The translations under genes and the position numbers were made by a program. The notes under the pieces were generated by a model. The model saw nothing but the letters and a program-made list of their open reading frames with translations. It searched no databases and was not told where the DNA came from. This document shows, piece by piece, positions 24,051 to 32,546 of a stretch of 49,656 bases of DNA; positions within the stretch are counted from its first letter, which is position 1; every line of letters starts with the position of its first letter. The stretch covers positions 1-49,656 of the forward strand of contig CAYWTS010000013.1 of NCBI GenBank assembly GCA_964461265.1, read 5' to 3'. The stretch is from CAYWTS01 sp964461265 (GTDB lineage: Bacteria; Bacteroidota; Ignavibacteria; Tepidaquicellales; OLB5).

Positions 24051-26180
24051 TCAGGCTACTTTTATTAAGCTCATTGAATCTCTGTAATAGGTGAGAAAGT
24101 GATTCCTGATATTTAGATTATCAGGTGCTCGCAGATGAGGGTCTTTTTCAATAAGCTGAAATGCCGAATTCCGGGCTTTTTCAAGCAAATGGAAGTCTTT
24201 TGAGAGGTCGGCGGCTGTGAATTTTAGTTCACCTGACTGACGGGTACCGAAGAATTCACCAGGACCTCTTAAGCTCAGGTCTTTTTCGGAGATTTTAAAT
24301 CCGTCGGTGGTTTCAACCAGAATCTCCAGACGTTCACTCGCAGTTTCAGTCAGCTCATCCGAAGCCATCAGTATGCAAAACGATTGCTCTGCACCTCTAC
24401 CAACCCTGCCCCGTAACTGGTGAAGCTGTGAAAGTCCGAAACGCTGTGCTTCCTCGATTATCATAATAGATGCGTTGGGGATATCTATTCCTACTTCTAT
24501 CACGGTTGTGGAAACAAGTACATCAAGCTTTCGGTTTCTGAAGTCTTCGATAGTGTCATCAATCTCATACCAAAACATACGCCCGTGAACAAGTCCTACA
24601 CGCAGGTCATTGAATACCTGCTCCTTCAGTATTTCATAATGCTTTACCGCTGCTTTTAAATCCAGTTTTTCAGATTCATCGATTATAGGATACACAATAT
24701 AAGCTTGTCTGCCCTTGCTTACTTCATCACGGACAAAATTATACACCTTTAAACGGTCGCTTTCAAAACGCAGTGCTGTTTTAACCGGTTTGCGGTTCTT
24801 AGGCATTTCGTTTATAACAGATACATCAAGGTCACCGTAAATTGTAAGCGAAAGTGTCCTCGGAATCGGAGTGGCAGTCATAACCATAACATCCGGATTC
24901 AATCCTGTTTCTGTCGATTTCTCCCTAAGCTTTGCTTTTTGCATCACACCAAACTTATGCTGTTCATCTATTACAATAAAACCAAGTCCTCCCGGTGCGG
25001 GCTTAAACTCAACACCTTCCTGAATTAAAGCATGTGTGCCTACAACAACATCGGCTTTACCAAGCCGAATATCCTGTAAAATCTGTTCACGAAGCCGTTT
25101 CTTCTGTCCGCCAACAAGCAAAGCAATATTCACCCCCAGCTTATCGAAATACTCTTTTAAAACTTTATGATGCTGTTCGGCAAGAATTTCGGTAGGGCAC
25201 ATAAATGCACACTGATAGCCGTTCTCTATTGCTATGAGCATGCAAAACACTGCAACAATGGTTTTTCCGCTGCCAACATCACCCTGCAGAAGGCGGTTCA
25301 TCGGCTTTGGAGATTTCATATCGGCACGGATTTCTTTAATTACACGCTTCTGTGCATCGGTAAGCTCAAAACCAAGATGCTCTTTTAAAAGCTTCTCAAC
25401 TTTTTCACCTGCCTTTTCGAAAACAATTCCGTTCTCGTCTCCCTGTATGGCTTTCTTTCTGAGTGCTACAATTAACTGGAGGAAAAACAGTTCCTCGAAA
25501 GCAAGTGTCTGGCGTGCTGATTCTATATCTGCTTCGCTCAGCGGATAGTGTGTTCTGAGAAGTGCCTGTTTATGAGGGAGAAGGTTGTTCTCATTGAGGA
25601 TTTGTTCAGTTAAAATTTCGCCAATCGAAGGTGACGATTTTTTTATTGCATTAAAAATAATTTTGGTCAGCAGAAGCGGTTTTATCCATGTTTTTTTTAG
25701 CTCGCCGGGAAGTATGTAAAGCGGAATGAGAGGATATTTCAGAAATTCTTCATCGGTTTCATCAAGCTTCCTGTGATCACGGTAATCGAACTGCTCCCTG
25801 CCGTCATACGGATTTATAGAAACCTTCCCCCAGAACATGAATTTATCCTTTATCCTGAACTGACGCTCACGGTAAAACGCATCGCCCCATATAACGCAGC
25901 TCGCGGAGGCAGTGTAATCGGTTATATAAACCTTCAGCGGGTGGTGTTTTTTACGCGGGATTTGTTTATCAATCACTTCACCGCATATCAGCACATTTTT
26001 ATCAAGATATTTTTTCATATCCTTTATCTTGATGTTATACACATAATCACGCGGGTAGGTTGTAAGCAATTGCTCAACCCGTGTAATGCCGAGCTTTTTG
26101 AAGGCATCGGCACGCTTGGGTCCCACACCTTTTAAATACCCGACCTCTGTGGTTTTTTCCGTTGTCTTTTCCGTTGGCAA
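24051..26180 (-). CDS. recG: ATP-dependent DNA helicase RecG
   Basis: Remodels stalled replication forks and branch-migrates Holliday junctions. 709 residues, full length. N-terminal HhH-like GVGPKRADAFKKLGI, the wedge OB domain (NVLICGEVIDKQIP), Walker A LLQGDVGSGKTIVAVF, the DEQH box (VIDEQHKFG), TATPIPRTLSLTIYGDLDVS, and QLRGRVGRGAEQSF. A textbook promoter lies just upstream. Its neighbour across the promoter is the restriction-modification pair. Confidence 0.97.
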   Translation of the reverse strand: MPTEKTTEKTTEVGYLKGVGPKRADAFKKLGITRVEQLLTTYPRDYVYNIKIKDMKKYLDKNVLICGEVIDKQIPRKKHHPLKVYITDYTASASCVIWGDAFYRERQFRIKDKFMFWGKVSINPYDGREQFDYRDHRKLDETDEEFLKYPLIPLYILPGELKKTWIKPLLLTKIIFNAIKKSSPSIGEILTEQILNENNLLPHKQALLRTHYPLSEADIESARQTLAFEELFFLQLIVALRKKAIQGDENGIVFEKAGEKVEKLLKEHLGFELTDAQKRVIKEIRADMKSPKPMNRLLQGDVGSGKTIVAVFCMLIAIENGYQCAFMCPTEILAEQHHKVLKEYFDKLGVNIALLVGGQKKRLREQILQDIRLGKADVVVGTHALIQEGVEFKPAPGGLGFIVIDEQHKFGVMQKAKLREKSTETGLNPDVMVMTATPIPRTLSLTIYGDLDVSVINEMPKNRKPVKTALRFESDRLKVYNFVRDEVSKGRQAYIVYPIIDESEKLDLKAAVKHYEILKEQVFNDLRVGLVHGRMFWYEIDDTIEDFRNRKLDVLVSTTVIEVGIDIPNASIMIIEEAQRFGLSQLHQLRGRVGRGAEQSFCILMASDELTETASERLEILVETTDGFKISEKDLSLRGPGEFFGTRQSGELKFTAADLSKDFHLLEKARNSAFQLIEKDPHLRAPDNLNIRNHFLTYYRDSMSLIKVA

Positions 26181-26196
26181 GTGAATGTATTATATA

Positions 26197-26227
26197 CAAA
26201 TATAATATTTGTGATTTGCGGTGGCAA
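26197..26227 (-). promoter_or_regulatory. recG promoter (TTGC-N19-TATATTTG, minus strand)
   Basis: On the minus strand, TTGC (plus-strand GCAA at 26224-26227), 19 bases, then a perfect TATATTTG (plus-strand CAAATATA at 26197-26204), ending 16 bases before the recG ATG. The -7 box lies inside a perfect inverted repeat, ACAAATAT-A-ATATTTGT (26196-26212), a possible operator. Confidence 0.65.
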
Positions 26228-26416
26228 TTAACAAGTGAACCTATAGTAAATTTTCAGTTATAATTATTAAAATTACCAAAATATGTTCTATTCTTCTTAA
26301 TACCTGTTGTTATTTCAGATGACCCTGCGAGGTGGCATTATGTCTGAATTGAATACAAACTCTTTAAGCAATAATTTGAAAAAAAGTAATTAACATAATT
26401 ACAATTATTTCTTCCT

Positions 26417-27049
26417 ATGAATAAATATTTTGAAGAAATTTTCTCTGATGAAGAACTTATAAAAAAAATTCAGCGGAAATTGCCTGTTTTATTTAAGATA
26501 GCTGAAATTGAAAGTTCACGTGCAGACAAAATAGGAATGCAGGTCGGTTCTATCAGAGAAAATATAATTTCAGCATTATTAATATATAAATTTGGTGAAA
26601 AAAATATAGACACAGAAATACCAATTACCGAAGCAGAAACCGATGTATACGTTTATAAACAACCATTATCTATAAAAACTATTTCAAATCCAAGATTAAC
26701 AGGAATTAAATTATCATGGACTGTTGATGCAAAAAGTGCAAATCAATTTTTAGAAAATTATCAACCGAAATGTGATATACTGTTGATTTCTATAAATTGG
26801 AATAATATTGGTTTTCTTTATTATATCACAAAAGAATTACAAATAGAAACAATGGATACACTTGGAAAGAACAACTATTTAAAATTACCTGTTCTGGGTA
26901 CTAATCCAAGAGGCGTAGAGCTAACTGGTGAAGCAGCAAGAATGTTAGCTAATCATAAAAATACATATAAAATCAAAATTAATTGGAAAATCCCTCAATT
27001 AAAAATAAATCCATTTAAAAGGTGGGTAGACTTATGGCAGGAAGAATAA
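26417..27049 (+). CDS. Probable type II restriction endonuclease, ThaI-like
   Basis: 210 residues, no signal peptide. N-terminal KIQRKLPVLFKIAEIESSRA and KIGMQVGSIRENIISALLIY, then EIPITEAETDVYVYKQPLSIKT with the plan D-x(n)-xxK of the PD-(D/E)xK nuclease core. Overall it looks like the ThaI family (the ThaI enzyme cuts CG^CG), recognised from memory, so specificity is tentative. Base composition is visibly more AT-rich than the surrounding genes. Its stop overlaps the start of the methyltransferase, the usual coupling of a type II pair. Confidence 0.75.
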   Translation: MNKYFEEIFSDEELIKKIQRKLPVLFKIAEIESSRADKIGMQVGSIRENIISALLIYKFGEKNIDTEIPITEAETDVYVYKQPLSIKTISNPRLTGIKLSWTVDAKSANQFLENYQPKCDILLISINWNNIGFLYYITKELQIETMDTLGKNNYLKLPVLGTNPRGVELTGEAARMLANHKNTYKIKINWKIPQLKINPFKRWVDLWQEE

Positions 27050-27954
27050 TAAAAAAAGGAACTGAATCCAGTTCATTTGGATCACCCGGAAGAGTCAATC
27101 ACGATTCTTCAAAGTTTTACAATAGTAAGCTTTATGATAAATTTAAAATCAAAAATATAGATGAATATTTTGAACGAGAAATATCACGGGAGATTTTAAA
27201 TAGAATATATACTCATACAAGTGAAAATATGATTGAGCTTCCGGAAAATTCTATACATCTTATGGTTACATCACCACCATACAATGTTGGTAAGGTTTAT
27301 GACAAAGATTTAACATTCGACGAATACAGAACTGTCTTAAAAAATGTTTGGAAAGAAACTTACCGAGTATTAGTTCCAGGGGGACGAGCAGCTATAAATA
27401 TTGCAAATCTTGGTAGAAAACCTTATATACCTTTACATTCATATATTATTGAAGATATGCATGAAATCGGCTTCTTTATGCGCGGTGAGATTATCTGGAA
27501 CAAGGCTTCAAGTGGAAGCCCCTCTACTGCATGGGGAAGCTGGTTATCAGCAAAGAACCCAACATTACGTGATATACATGAATATATACTCATTTTCTCT
27601 AAAGACGATTTTTCCAGACATAATATTCATAGAAGAAAAGACACAATTAAAAAAGAAGAATTCCTTGAATTTACTAAAAGTGTTTGGACATTCCCAGCAG
27701 TGTCTGCAAGAAAAATTGGCCACCCTGCACCTTTTCCTATTGAACTGCCTTATCGTTTAATACAACTTTATACATTTCAAAATGATATAGTATTAGATCC
27801 TTTCATGGGAAGCGGTCAAACTGCTTTAGCATCAATAAAAACAAAAAGACATTACATTGGTTATGATATTGATAAAGCATATGTAGCTCTTGCTGAAAAA
27901 AGAATACGAGAAGAACTTGGTAAAAAATCAGCCATATCTCTTTTCCATATATAA
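27034..27954 (+). CDS. Type II site-specific DNA methyltransferase (beta class, TSPPYN)
   Basis: 306 residues from ATG 27034, preceded by AAAAGGTGGG; a GTG at 27022 would add four. Catalytic motif TSPPYNVGKVYD near residue 85 comes before the SAM motif LDPFMGSGQTALASI and HYIGYDIDKAYVALAEKRI, the beta order. The SPPY form is found in N4-cytosine and some N6-adenine enzymes; with a CGCG-cutting partner N4-cytosine is the natural guess. It overlaps the nuclease gene by 16 bases in another frame and ends 8 bases before the next gene. Confidence 0.88.
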   Translation: MAGRIIKKGTESSSFGSPGRVNHDSSKFYNSKLYDKFKIKNIDEYFEREISREILNRIYTHTSENMIELPENSIHLMVTSPPYNVGKVYDKDLTFDEYRTVLKNVWKETYRVLVPGGRAAINIANLGRKPYIPLHSYIIEDMHEIGFFMRGEIIWNKASSGSPSTAWGSWLSAKNPTLRDIHEYILIFSKDDFSRHNIHRRKDTIKKEEFLEFTKSVWTFPAVSARKIGHPAPFPIELPYRLIQLYTFQNDIVLDPFMGSGQTALASIKTKRHYIGYDIDKAYVALAEKRIREELGKKSAISLFHI

Positions 27955-27962
27955 TTAATCCT

Positions 27963-29225
27963 TTGTTTAAAGTAAAACATATTATTTGTTTGATTATCTG
28001 TTCATCAGCTCTTGCTCAGCAAAAGCTGCTTATCCCCATGGATGTAAACTCACAGACCGACCATCTTAAAGCTTATGGCATAGCATACCGTCACTTATTG
28101 AAGGGTAAAGAGCTTGACTGGCTTTTGAACTACCGCGGCGGCTCGTTTATGTTCGACTATTCCAATGAATTGGTTGAAGAATGCAAATCAAAAGGTGTAA
28201 GTTATGAACCGGTTTCCGGAACCGAGGCAGCACAAATCTATGCCGAAGTACAAAACGAAAACAATAACATGGATGTCGTTCGGCTTGAAAAGGTTGCTAA
28301 ACTTGCCGTTTATGTTCCGCCTAATACCTTGCCATGGGACGATGCTGTCCAGCTTGTGCTGGATTATACCGAAATCCCTTACGACAAGCTCTGGGATGAG
28401 GAAGTGCTCGGAAACAAGCTCACCGAATACGACTGGCTCCACCTGCACCATGAGGACTTCACCGGGCAGTACGGAAAATTCTTTGGCACCTACGGCGCAT
28501 CACCATGGTATCTGCTGCAAAAACAGACAAACGAGGACATGGCTAAAAAGATGGGTTATAAAAAGGTTTCACAACTTAAGCTTGCAGTTGTTAAGAAACT
28601 GAAAGAGTATGTTACTAACGGCGGATTTTTGTTTACAATGTGCTCAGGTGCAACTACACCCGACTTTGCACTTGCTTCACAATACACAGATATCGCCGAC
28701 GTAATGTATGATGGTGACTCCTATGACCCGCATGCAAACGATAAGCTTGATTATTCTGAATGTTTTGCATTTCAGAATTTCAAATTCGATCTGAATCCCT
28801 ACATGTACGAATACACAGACCTTGATATAACACAGGAAGAGCTTTGGGCAGGGCAGTATAATGATTACTTTACACTATTCGATTTCTCAGCGAAGATTGA
28901 CCCTGTTCCCTCCATGCTCACACAATGCCACACTGCGGTGATAAAAGGTTTCCTCGGGCAGGAATCTGGGTTCTTCGAACGGTTTATTAAACCCGGCGTA
29001 ACACTGCTTGCAAAAAACAACGGCACCGACTGGGTGCGGTATATCCATGGCAACCTTGGCAGAGGTACTTTTACGTTCTACTCAGGGCACGACCCTGAAG
29101 ACTACCAGCATGCCGTTGGCGACCCAAAGACCGACCTCACTTTCTACAAAAACTCACCGGGTTACCGGCTTATTCTAAACAACGTCCTTTTCCCCGCCGC
29201 AAAGAAGAAAAAACTCAAGACATAA
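27963..29225 (+). CDS. Conserved secreted protein, often labelled asparagine synthetase B without support
   Basis: 420 residues starting with TTG, which gives an intact signal peptide (MFKVKHIICLIICSSALAQQ); the next Met lies after it. Conserved-looking stretches: LLIPMDVNSQTDHLKAYGIA, LNYRGGSFMF, GGFLFTMCSGATTPDFALA, HGNLGRGTFTFYSGHDPEDY. No N-terminal Cys nucleophile or PP-loop of AsnB exists. The MCSGATT turn and the late SGHDPED histidine resemble a class I glutamine-amidotransferase/ThuA-like fold, which I infer only. Bacteroidota relatives carry the misleading name. It sits 8 bases after the methyltransferase but has normal local composition. Confidence 0.7.
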   Translation: MFKVKHIICLIICSSALAQQKLLIPMDVNSQTDHLKAYGIAYRHLLKGKELDWLLNYRGGSFMFDYSNELVEECKSKGVSYEPVSGTEAAQIYAEVQNENNNMDVVRLEKVAKLAVYVPPNTLPWDDAVQLVLDYTEIPYDKLWDEEVLGNKLTEYDWLHLHHEDFTGQYGKFFGTYGASPWYLLQKQTNEDMAKKMGYKKVSQLKLAVVKKLKEYVTNGGFLFTMCSGATTPDFALASQYTDIADVMYDGDSYDPHANDKLDYSECFAFQNFKFDLNPYMYEYTDLDITQEELWAGQYNDYFTLFDFSAKIDPVPSMLTQCHTAVIKGFLGQESGFFERFIKPGVTLLAKNNGTDWVRYIHGNLGRGTFTFYSGHDPEDYQHAVGDPKTDLTFYKNSPGYRLILNNVLFPAAKKKKLKT

Positions 29226-29238
29226 CAATATTATTCTT

Positions 29239-29262
29239 AACCGCAAAGAACGCAGAGAACGC
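29239..29262 (+). repeat. AACCGCAAAGAACGCA repeat, copy 1
   Basis: Contains AACCGCAAAGAACGCA, found again at 29395. The 361-base gap 29226-29586 holds no gene; it contains these two repeats, a small hairpin (ATTCCGG/CCGGAAT, 29353-29373) and the cloverleaf-like element at 29458. Confidence 0.6.
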
Positions 29263-29394
29263 ATAAAGGCAATAAGCCAAAATAAATAGTTAAATAAGCA
29301 AATAAATAATTCCATCTCTTCATAATCACCTCATCATTCCACATTTTTTATCATTCCGGGTTTAATCCGGAATCTAATTATAAAAAAATAACCA

Positions 29395-29417
29395 AACCGC
29401 AAAGAACGCAAAGAAAA
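29395..29417 (+). repeat. AACCGCAAAGAACGCA repeat, copy 2
   Basis: Exact match to the first 16 bases of copy 1, with further AAAGAAA following. Short repeats of this type recur between genes in many environmental genomes; no function is known to me. Confidence 0.6.
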
Positions 29418-29457
29418 TTCAAAAGAAAACTAAGATAATAGTGTAGAGCCTGTTCAC

Positions 29458-29530
29458 CGAAGCCCCGGAACTCGGGACGCAGGTGAGTAATTCTCACCAC
29501 CGAAGGGAATCCTCTGAAGGAGTGCTTCGG
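29458..29530. other. 73-nt cloverleaf-like structured element, not a tRNA
   Basis: CCGAAGC (29458-29464) pairs with GCTTCGG (29524-29530) and encloses three hairpins: CCCG-GAACT-CGGG, GGTGAG-TAATT-CTCACC and TCCT-CTGA-AGGA. Its GC content is far above that of the surrounding AT-rich gap. It lacks the T-loop GTTCRA and the D-loop consensus. It sits between the 3' ends of convergent genes, so it could be a bidirectional terminator, a structured repeat or a small RNA. Confidence 0.5.
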
Positions 29531-29586
29531 ACAATTAGTATATTATCAATATTTAATATTTAAAATTCCGAAGATTTAGAAGATTA

Positions 29587-32403
29587 TCAAATTTCCTGTT
29601 CCCTATAACATATCTTCTGATACGGACAATATTTACACCTATTTTCCTCTTCGGTTTGTGTGAAGGGAATAGCGGGATTAAATAATTCTTCAAGCATCAA
29701 CATAAAACGTTTTTCAAATTCAGCAAGCTCACCAGCAGAAACATTTATAAAATTAATCTCACTGTTTCCAAGCGTTCGGAGCGGGTATATGCCCGTCTGA
29801 ACATCGGCTGTTTTTGTGTTTTCTTTATAAAGATACAGGTAAGTTAGTATCTGGAAATATTCTTTGTAGCCGGGGTTTGTGAACAAGCTGTCGATTACTT
29901 TTTCGCTTAACGAACCGATATCTTTTTGCACTCTGCCTGTTTTATAATCAATTATTCTTATTATACTATCCTGCTCTTCTATCCTGTCTATTCTTCCGCC
30001 AAGCGTAACTTTTAACTTTTCACAGCCTGATGAAATTGTTAATTCTTTTAAATATTCCTCTTCAATTTCAACAAGCTTAAACGGTGTACGTGTGGAATCT
30101 TTCTCAAGAACTTTTTCAACAAGTTTCTTAATCACACCTTTAAAAAGCAGGTTTTTACCTTCAAATGATTTGTTATGGCGTTTCAGCTCATCCGAAAAGT
30201 CCAGAGCATTATCAAGCAGCTTATCATAATCTTTCCTGAAATATTTAATCATTTCGCTGATATCCTCCGGTGTAATAACCTTACCTTTTGAATTTTCGTA
30301 TAAATTTCCGAGCAGTGTGTGAATAATATCACCAAACGTTCCGGCTTCGAAGAATTCTTCCACATCTTCAGGTTCTTCAAGACCCGCAATATATTTAAAA
30401 TAAAACTGGAGCGTGCAGTTGATATAAATGTTAAGTGCCGATGGTGAAATGTACGTTCTCTCTGACAGCTTCTGTAATGCTTCTTCTGATTTTTCTATTT
30501 TTATTTCAGTATCAGGTTTCTTAACAACAGGCATCAGTGCTGTTTTGCTTTGGGGGTTAAGCTGTTTCAGTTCATTTTCTATTTGCAGTATATACCGGCT
30601 CCGCTCACCTGCCGATAACACGTTTACTTCGGAATTATAAATTAAATATATATTTTTTGCCCTCTGAAGCAAGCGGTAAAAGTAATATGACGTAATTGTA
30701 TCACCGTCTTCATATGTCGGCAAGCTGAACGCCTTACGCAGGTTATAGGGAATAAAAGATGGCTCCTGGCTGCCCTTAGGAATTATACCCTCATTCATTG
30801 AGAGTATAAAAACATTTTCAAAATCAAGTGCGCGGGTTTCAAGAAGTCCCATTACCTGCAGCCCCTTGAGCGGTTCACCCGAAAACGGAACTTTCATACC
30901 CGCAGTTACTTCGTGCAGAAGCTTCCAGAATGTGACGGTATCCGTATCGGAAATATACTCATTCAGAACTTTGGTTAAACTATCCAGTTCCTCCAAAAAC
31001 CGTTTAAAAAATTCCATTTCAAACTTTGCCCTGGGGGCATTACCCGATTCAAGCTTCTTGGCTATACACTTCACTGCACTGCTTATGTATGCGGCGGTAT
31101 CATTAACCGTTTGAACATCTTTAAAAATTAAACCGGGCAAACCATCTTTATCTATAAAAATCTCATCGGATACATGTACCTGATTCTTTTGCTTTATATC
31201 ACCGATAATTTTATTAACATCCTCCTCTGTGCATAATTCAGTATATGAATGAAGCAGAAGGTTTATTACGTCTTTATAATAAAATAGCGTTTTTTCGCCG
31301 GAACGTTTGTTTTTCTGAAGACGTCTCAGCAGTTCTGCAAAATTGAAAAGTCCCGAATACCTGAAAGGAAATCCCATCGTTACATTTAACTCACTCACTT
31401 CGTTGGGAATTGAATAAAGCACGGGAACCAGCATTTTTTCATCGGGAAGCACAACTACGGTTTTTTCAGGTGTTAATTTTTCACTGCCGATAAGTTCATT
31501 CAGTATGCTTCCGAGAGTTTTTGCCTGCCCGGCTGTAAGCGGGGCTCCTATAGAAATTATTTGTTTGGGTTTGTTAAGCAGATTATTTTCAATCCACGCT
31601 GGCTGATGTATGGATAACTCAGCAAAATTCTTTCTTATATAATATCCTGCTTCCTGTTTTGCGTCATTAATATAATGCTCATCTGCATCCCAGAAGATTT
31701 CAGCTTTATTGTCTTTTAAAAGCTCTTTAATTATGCCTGATTCCGCTTTTGTAAGCAAATTCAGTCCGGCAAAAATCACTTTCTTCCATTTAACATCTGC
31801 CTTACCCGATTTAATAAGCTGGTATGCTTTGCGGTTAGCCATACCCTCATATGCCAAACCGGTTTTATCAAGTGATTTCCTGAACTTACCGTAAACCACT
31901 CCCATTTTTTCCCACATTTTCAGAAAGCTGTTGGAATATTGGTCAAGCTCACGGGCTGAGAAAATTTCCCAAAACTTCCGGAAAGCTTCCTCATCTGCAA
32001 GTGAAAGCTTAAACTCCTCGTCAATTTCCCTGAACTCATGAATAATTCTGAATAAATATTTTCCATTAACAAGATTATTATCTATGTCATTGAAATCACC
32101 AATCAGCATTTCACCCCATGCATAGAAGCGGTCGAAGCTTTCTCCTTCAAGATACGGCTTCATAATTTCGTAAAGCCCGAATATTAGTGCTAACTTATCA
32201 GCAAGCTTATAACCGGATATCTTAAGAAGAAAATCCTCTATGCTGTAAACTTCGGGGAGCTTTGAAAGCTTATTGATGCGTTTTGATAAATTATCCTTAA
32301 AATATAATCCAGCCCTGCGTGAAGGAAATACCACGCACAAACCGGTAAGGTCTTTGTGACTTTGTACAAGATTTTCCGATAGTTTATCTAAGAATGTCTG
32401 CAT
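29587..32403 (-). CDS. addB: AddB-like exonuclease subunit (PD-(D/E)xK, iron-sulfur)
   Basis: 938 residues. The N-terminal region (about 1-630) is a helicase-like scaffold with no Walker A motif, beginning CVVFPSRRAGLYFKDNL. The C-terminal RecB-type nuclease has GGRIDRIEEQD and IRIIDYKTGRVQ. Four cysteines for an iron-sulfur staple are visible: NCTLQFYFKY and, at the end, CKYCPYQKICYRE. This is the AddB plan. It is the second gene after the AddA-like helicase (143-base gap), so together they would process double-strand breaks for RecA. Gene symbol by analogy. Confidence 0.8.
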   Translation of the reverse strand: MQTFLDKLSENLVQSHKDLTGLCVVFPSRRAGLYFKDNLSKRINKLSKLPEVYSIEDFLLKISGYKLADKLALIFGLYEIMKPYLEGESFDRFYAWGEMLIGDFNDIDNNLVNGKYLFRIIHEFREIDEEFKLSLADEEAFRKFWEIFSARELDQYSNSFLKMWEKMGVVYGKFRKSLDKTGLAYEGMANRKAYQLIKSGKADVKWKKVIFAGLNLLTKAESGIIKELLKDNKAEIFWDADEHYINDAKQEAGYYIRKNFAELSIHQPAWIENNLLNKPKQIISIGAPLTAGQAKTLGSILNELIGSEKLTPEKTVVVLPDEKMLVPVLYSIPNEVSELNVTMGFPFRYSGLFNFAELLRRLQKNKRSGEKTLFYYKDVINLLLHSYTELCTEEDVNKIIGDIKQKNQVHVSDEIFIDKDGLPGLIFKDVQTVNDTAAYISSAVKCIAKKLESGNAPRAKFEMEFFKRFLEELDSLTKVLNEYISDTDTVTFWKLLHEVTAGMKVPFSGEPLKGLQVMGLLETRALDFENVFILSMNEGIIPKGSQEPSFIPYNLRKAFSLPTYEDGDTITSYYFYRLLQRAKNIYLIYNSEVNVLSAGERSRYILQIENELKQLNPQSKTALMPVVKKPDTEIKIEKSEEALQKLSERTYISPSALNIYINCTLQFYFKYIAGLEEPEDVEEFFEAGTFGDIIHTLLGNLYENSKGKVITPEDISEMIKYFRKDYDKLLDNALDFSDELKRHNKSFEGKNLLFKGVIKKLVEKVLEKDSTRTPFKLVEIEEEYLKELTISSGCEKLKVTLGGRIDRIEEQDSIIRIIDYKTGRVQKDIGSLSEKVIDSLFTNPGYKEYFQILTYLYLYKENTKTADVQTGIYPLRTLGNSEINFINVSAGELAEFEKRFMLMLEELFNPAIPFTQTEEENRCKYCPYQKICYREQEI

Positions 32404-32420
32404 GATAACGATTTACTATT

Positions 32421-32428
32421 CAAATGTA
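32421..32428 (-). promoter_or_regulatory. -7 element before addB (TACATTTG on minus strand)
   Basis: Plus-strand CAAATGTA is a perfect reverse match to TANNTTTG, 17 bases before the addB ATG. No TTG box at the expected spacing. It suggests that addB has its own promoter downstream of the repeat tract. Confidence 0.35.
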
Positions 32429-32494
32429 GTTCTTACCGAACTTTTTTTGTTTTACAAATATACTGCTGCTACAAAGCCTGCTTTTATACACAAA

Positions 32495-32543
32495 TTTGAA
32501 CTTCTGATTTCTGACTTCTGACTCCCGATTTCCGACTTCCCGT
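32495..32543. repeat. Clean heptanucleotide repeat tract, seven units
   Basis: TTTGAAC, TTCTGAT, TTCTGAC, TTCTGAC, TCCCGAT, TTCCGAC, TTCCCGT run head to tail without a slip. It ends 3 bases before the stop codon of the AddA-like gene. The consensus TTCYGAC is nearly the same as in the tract at 44162. Confidence 0.75.
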
Positions 32544-32546
32544 TAC

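Noticed and set aside
26417..27954. Depletion of CGCG in the window as support for a CGCG-specific system
   Set aside because: CGCG occurs at several places (for example near 1938, 5186, 17411), and I cannot compute expected counts by eye.
29458..29530. Cloverleaf of tRNA length as a tRNA gene
   Set aside because: No T-loop GTTCRA, no D-loop consensus, and a T-arm loop of only four bases; either strand fails.
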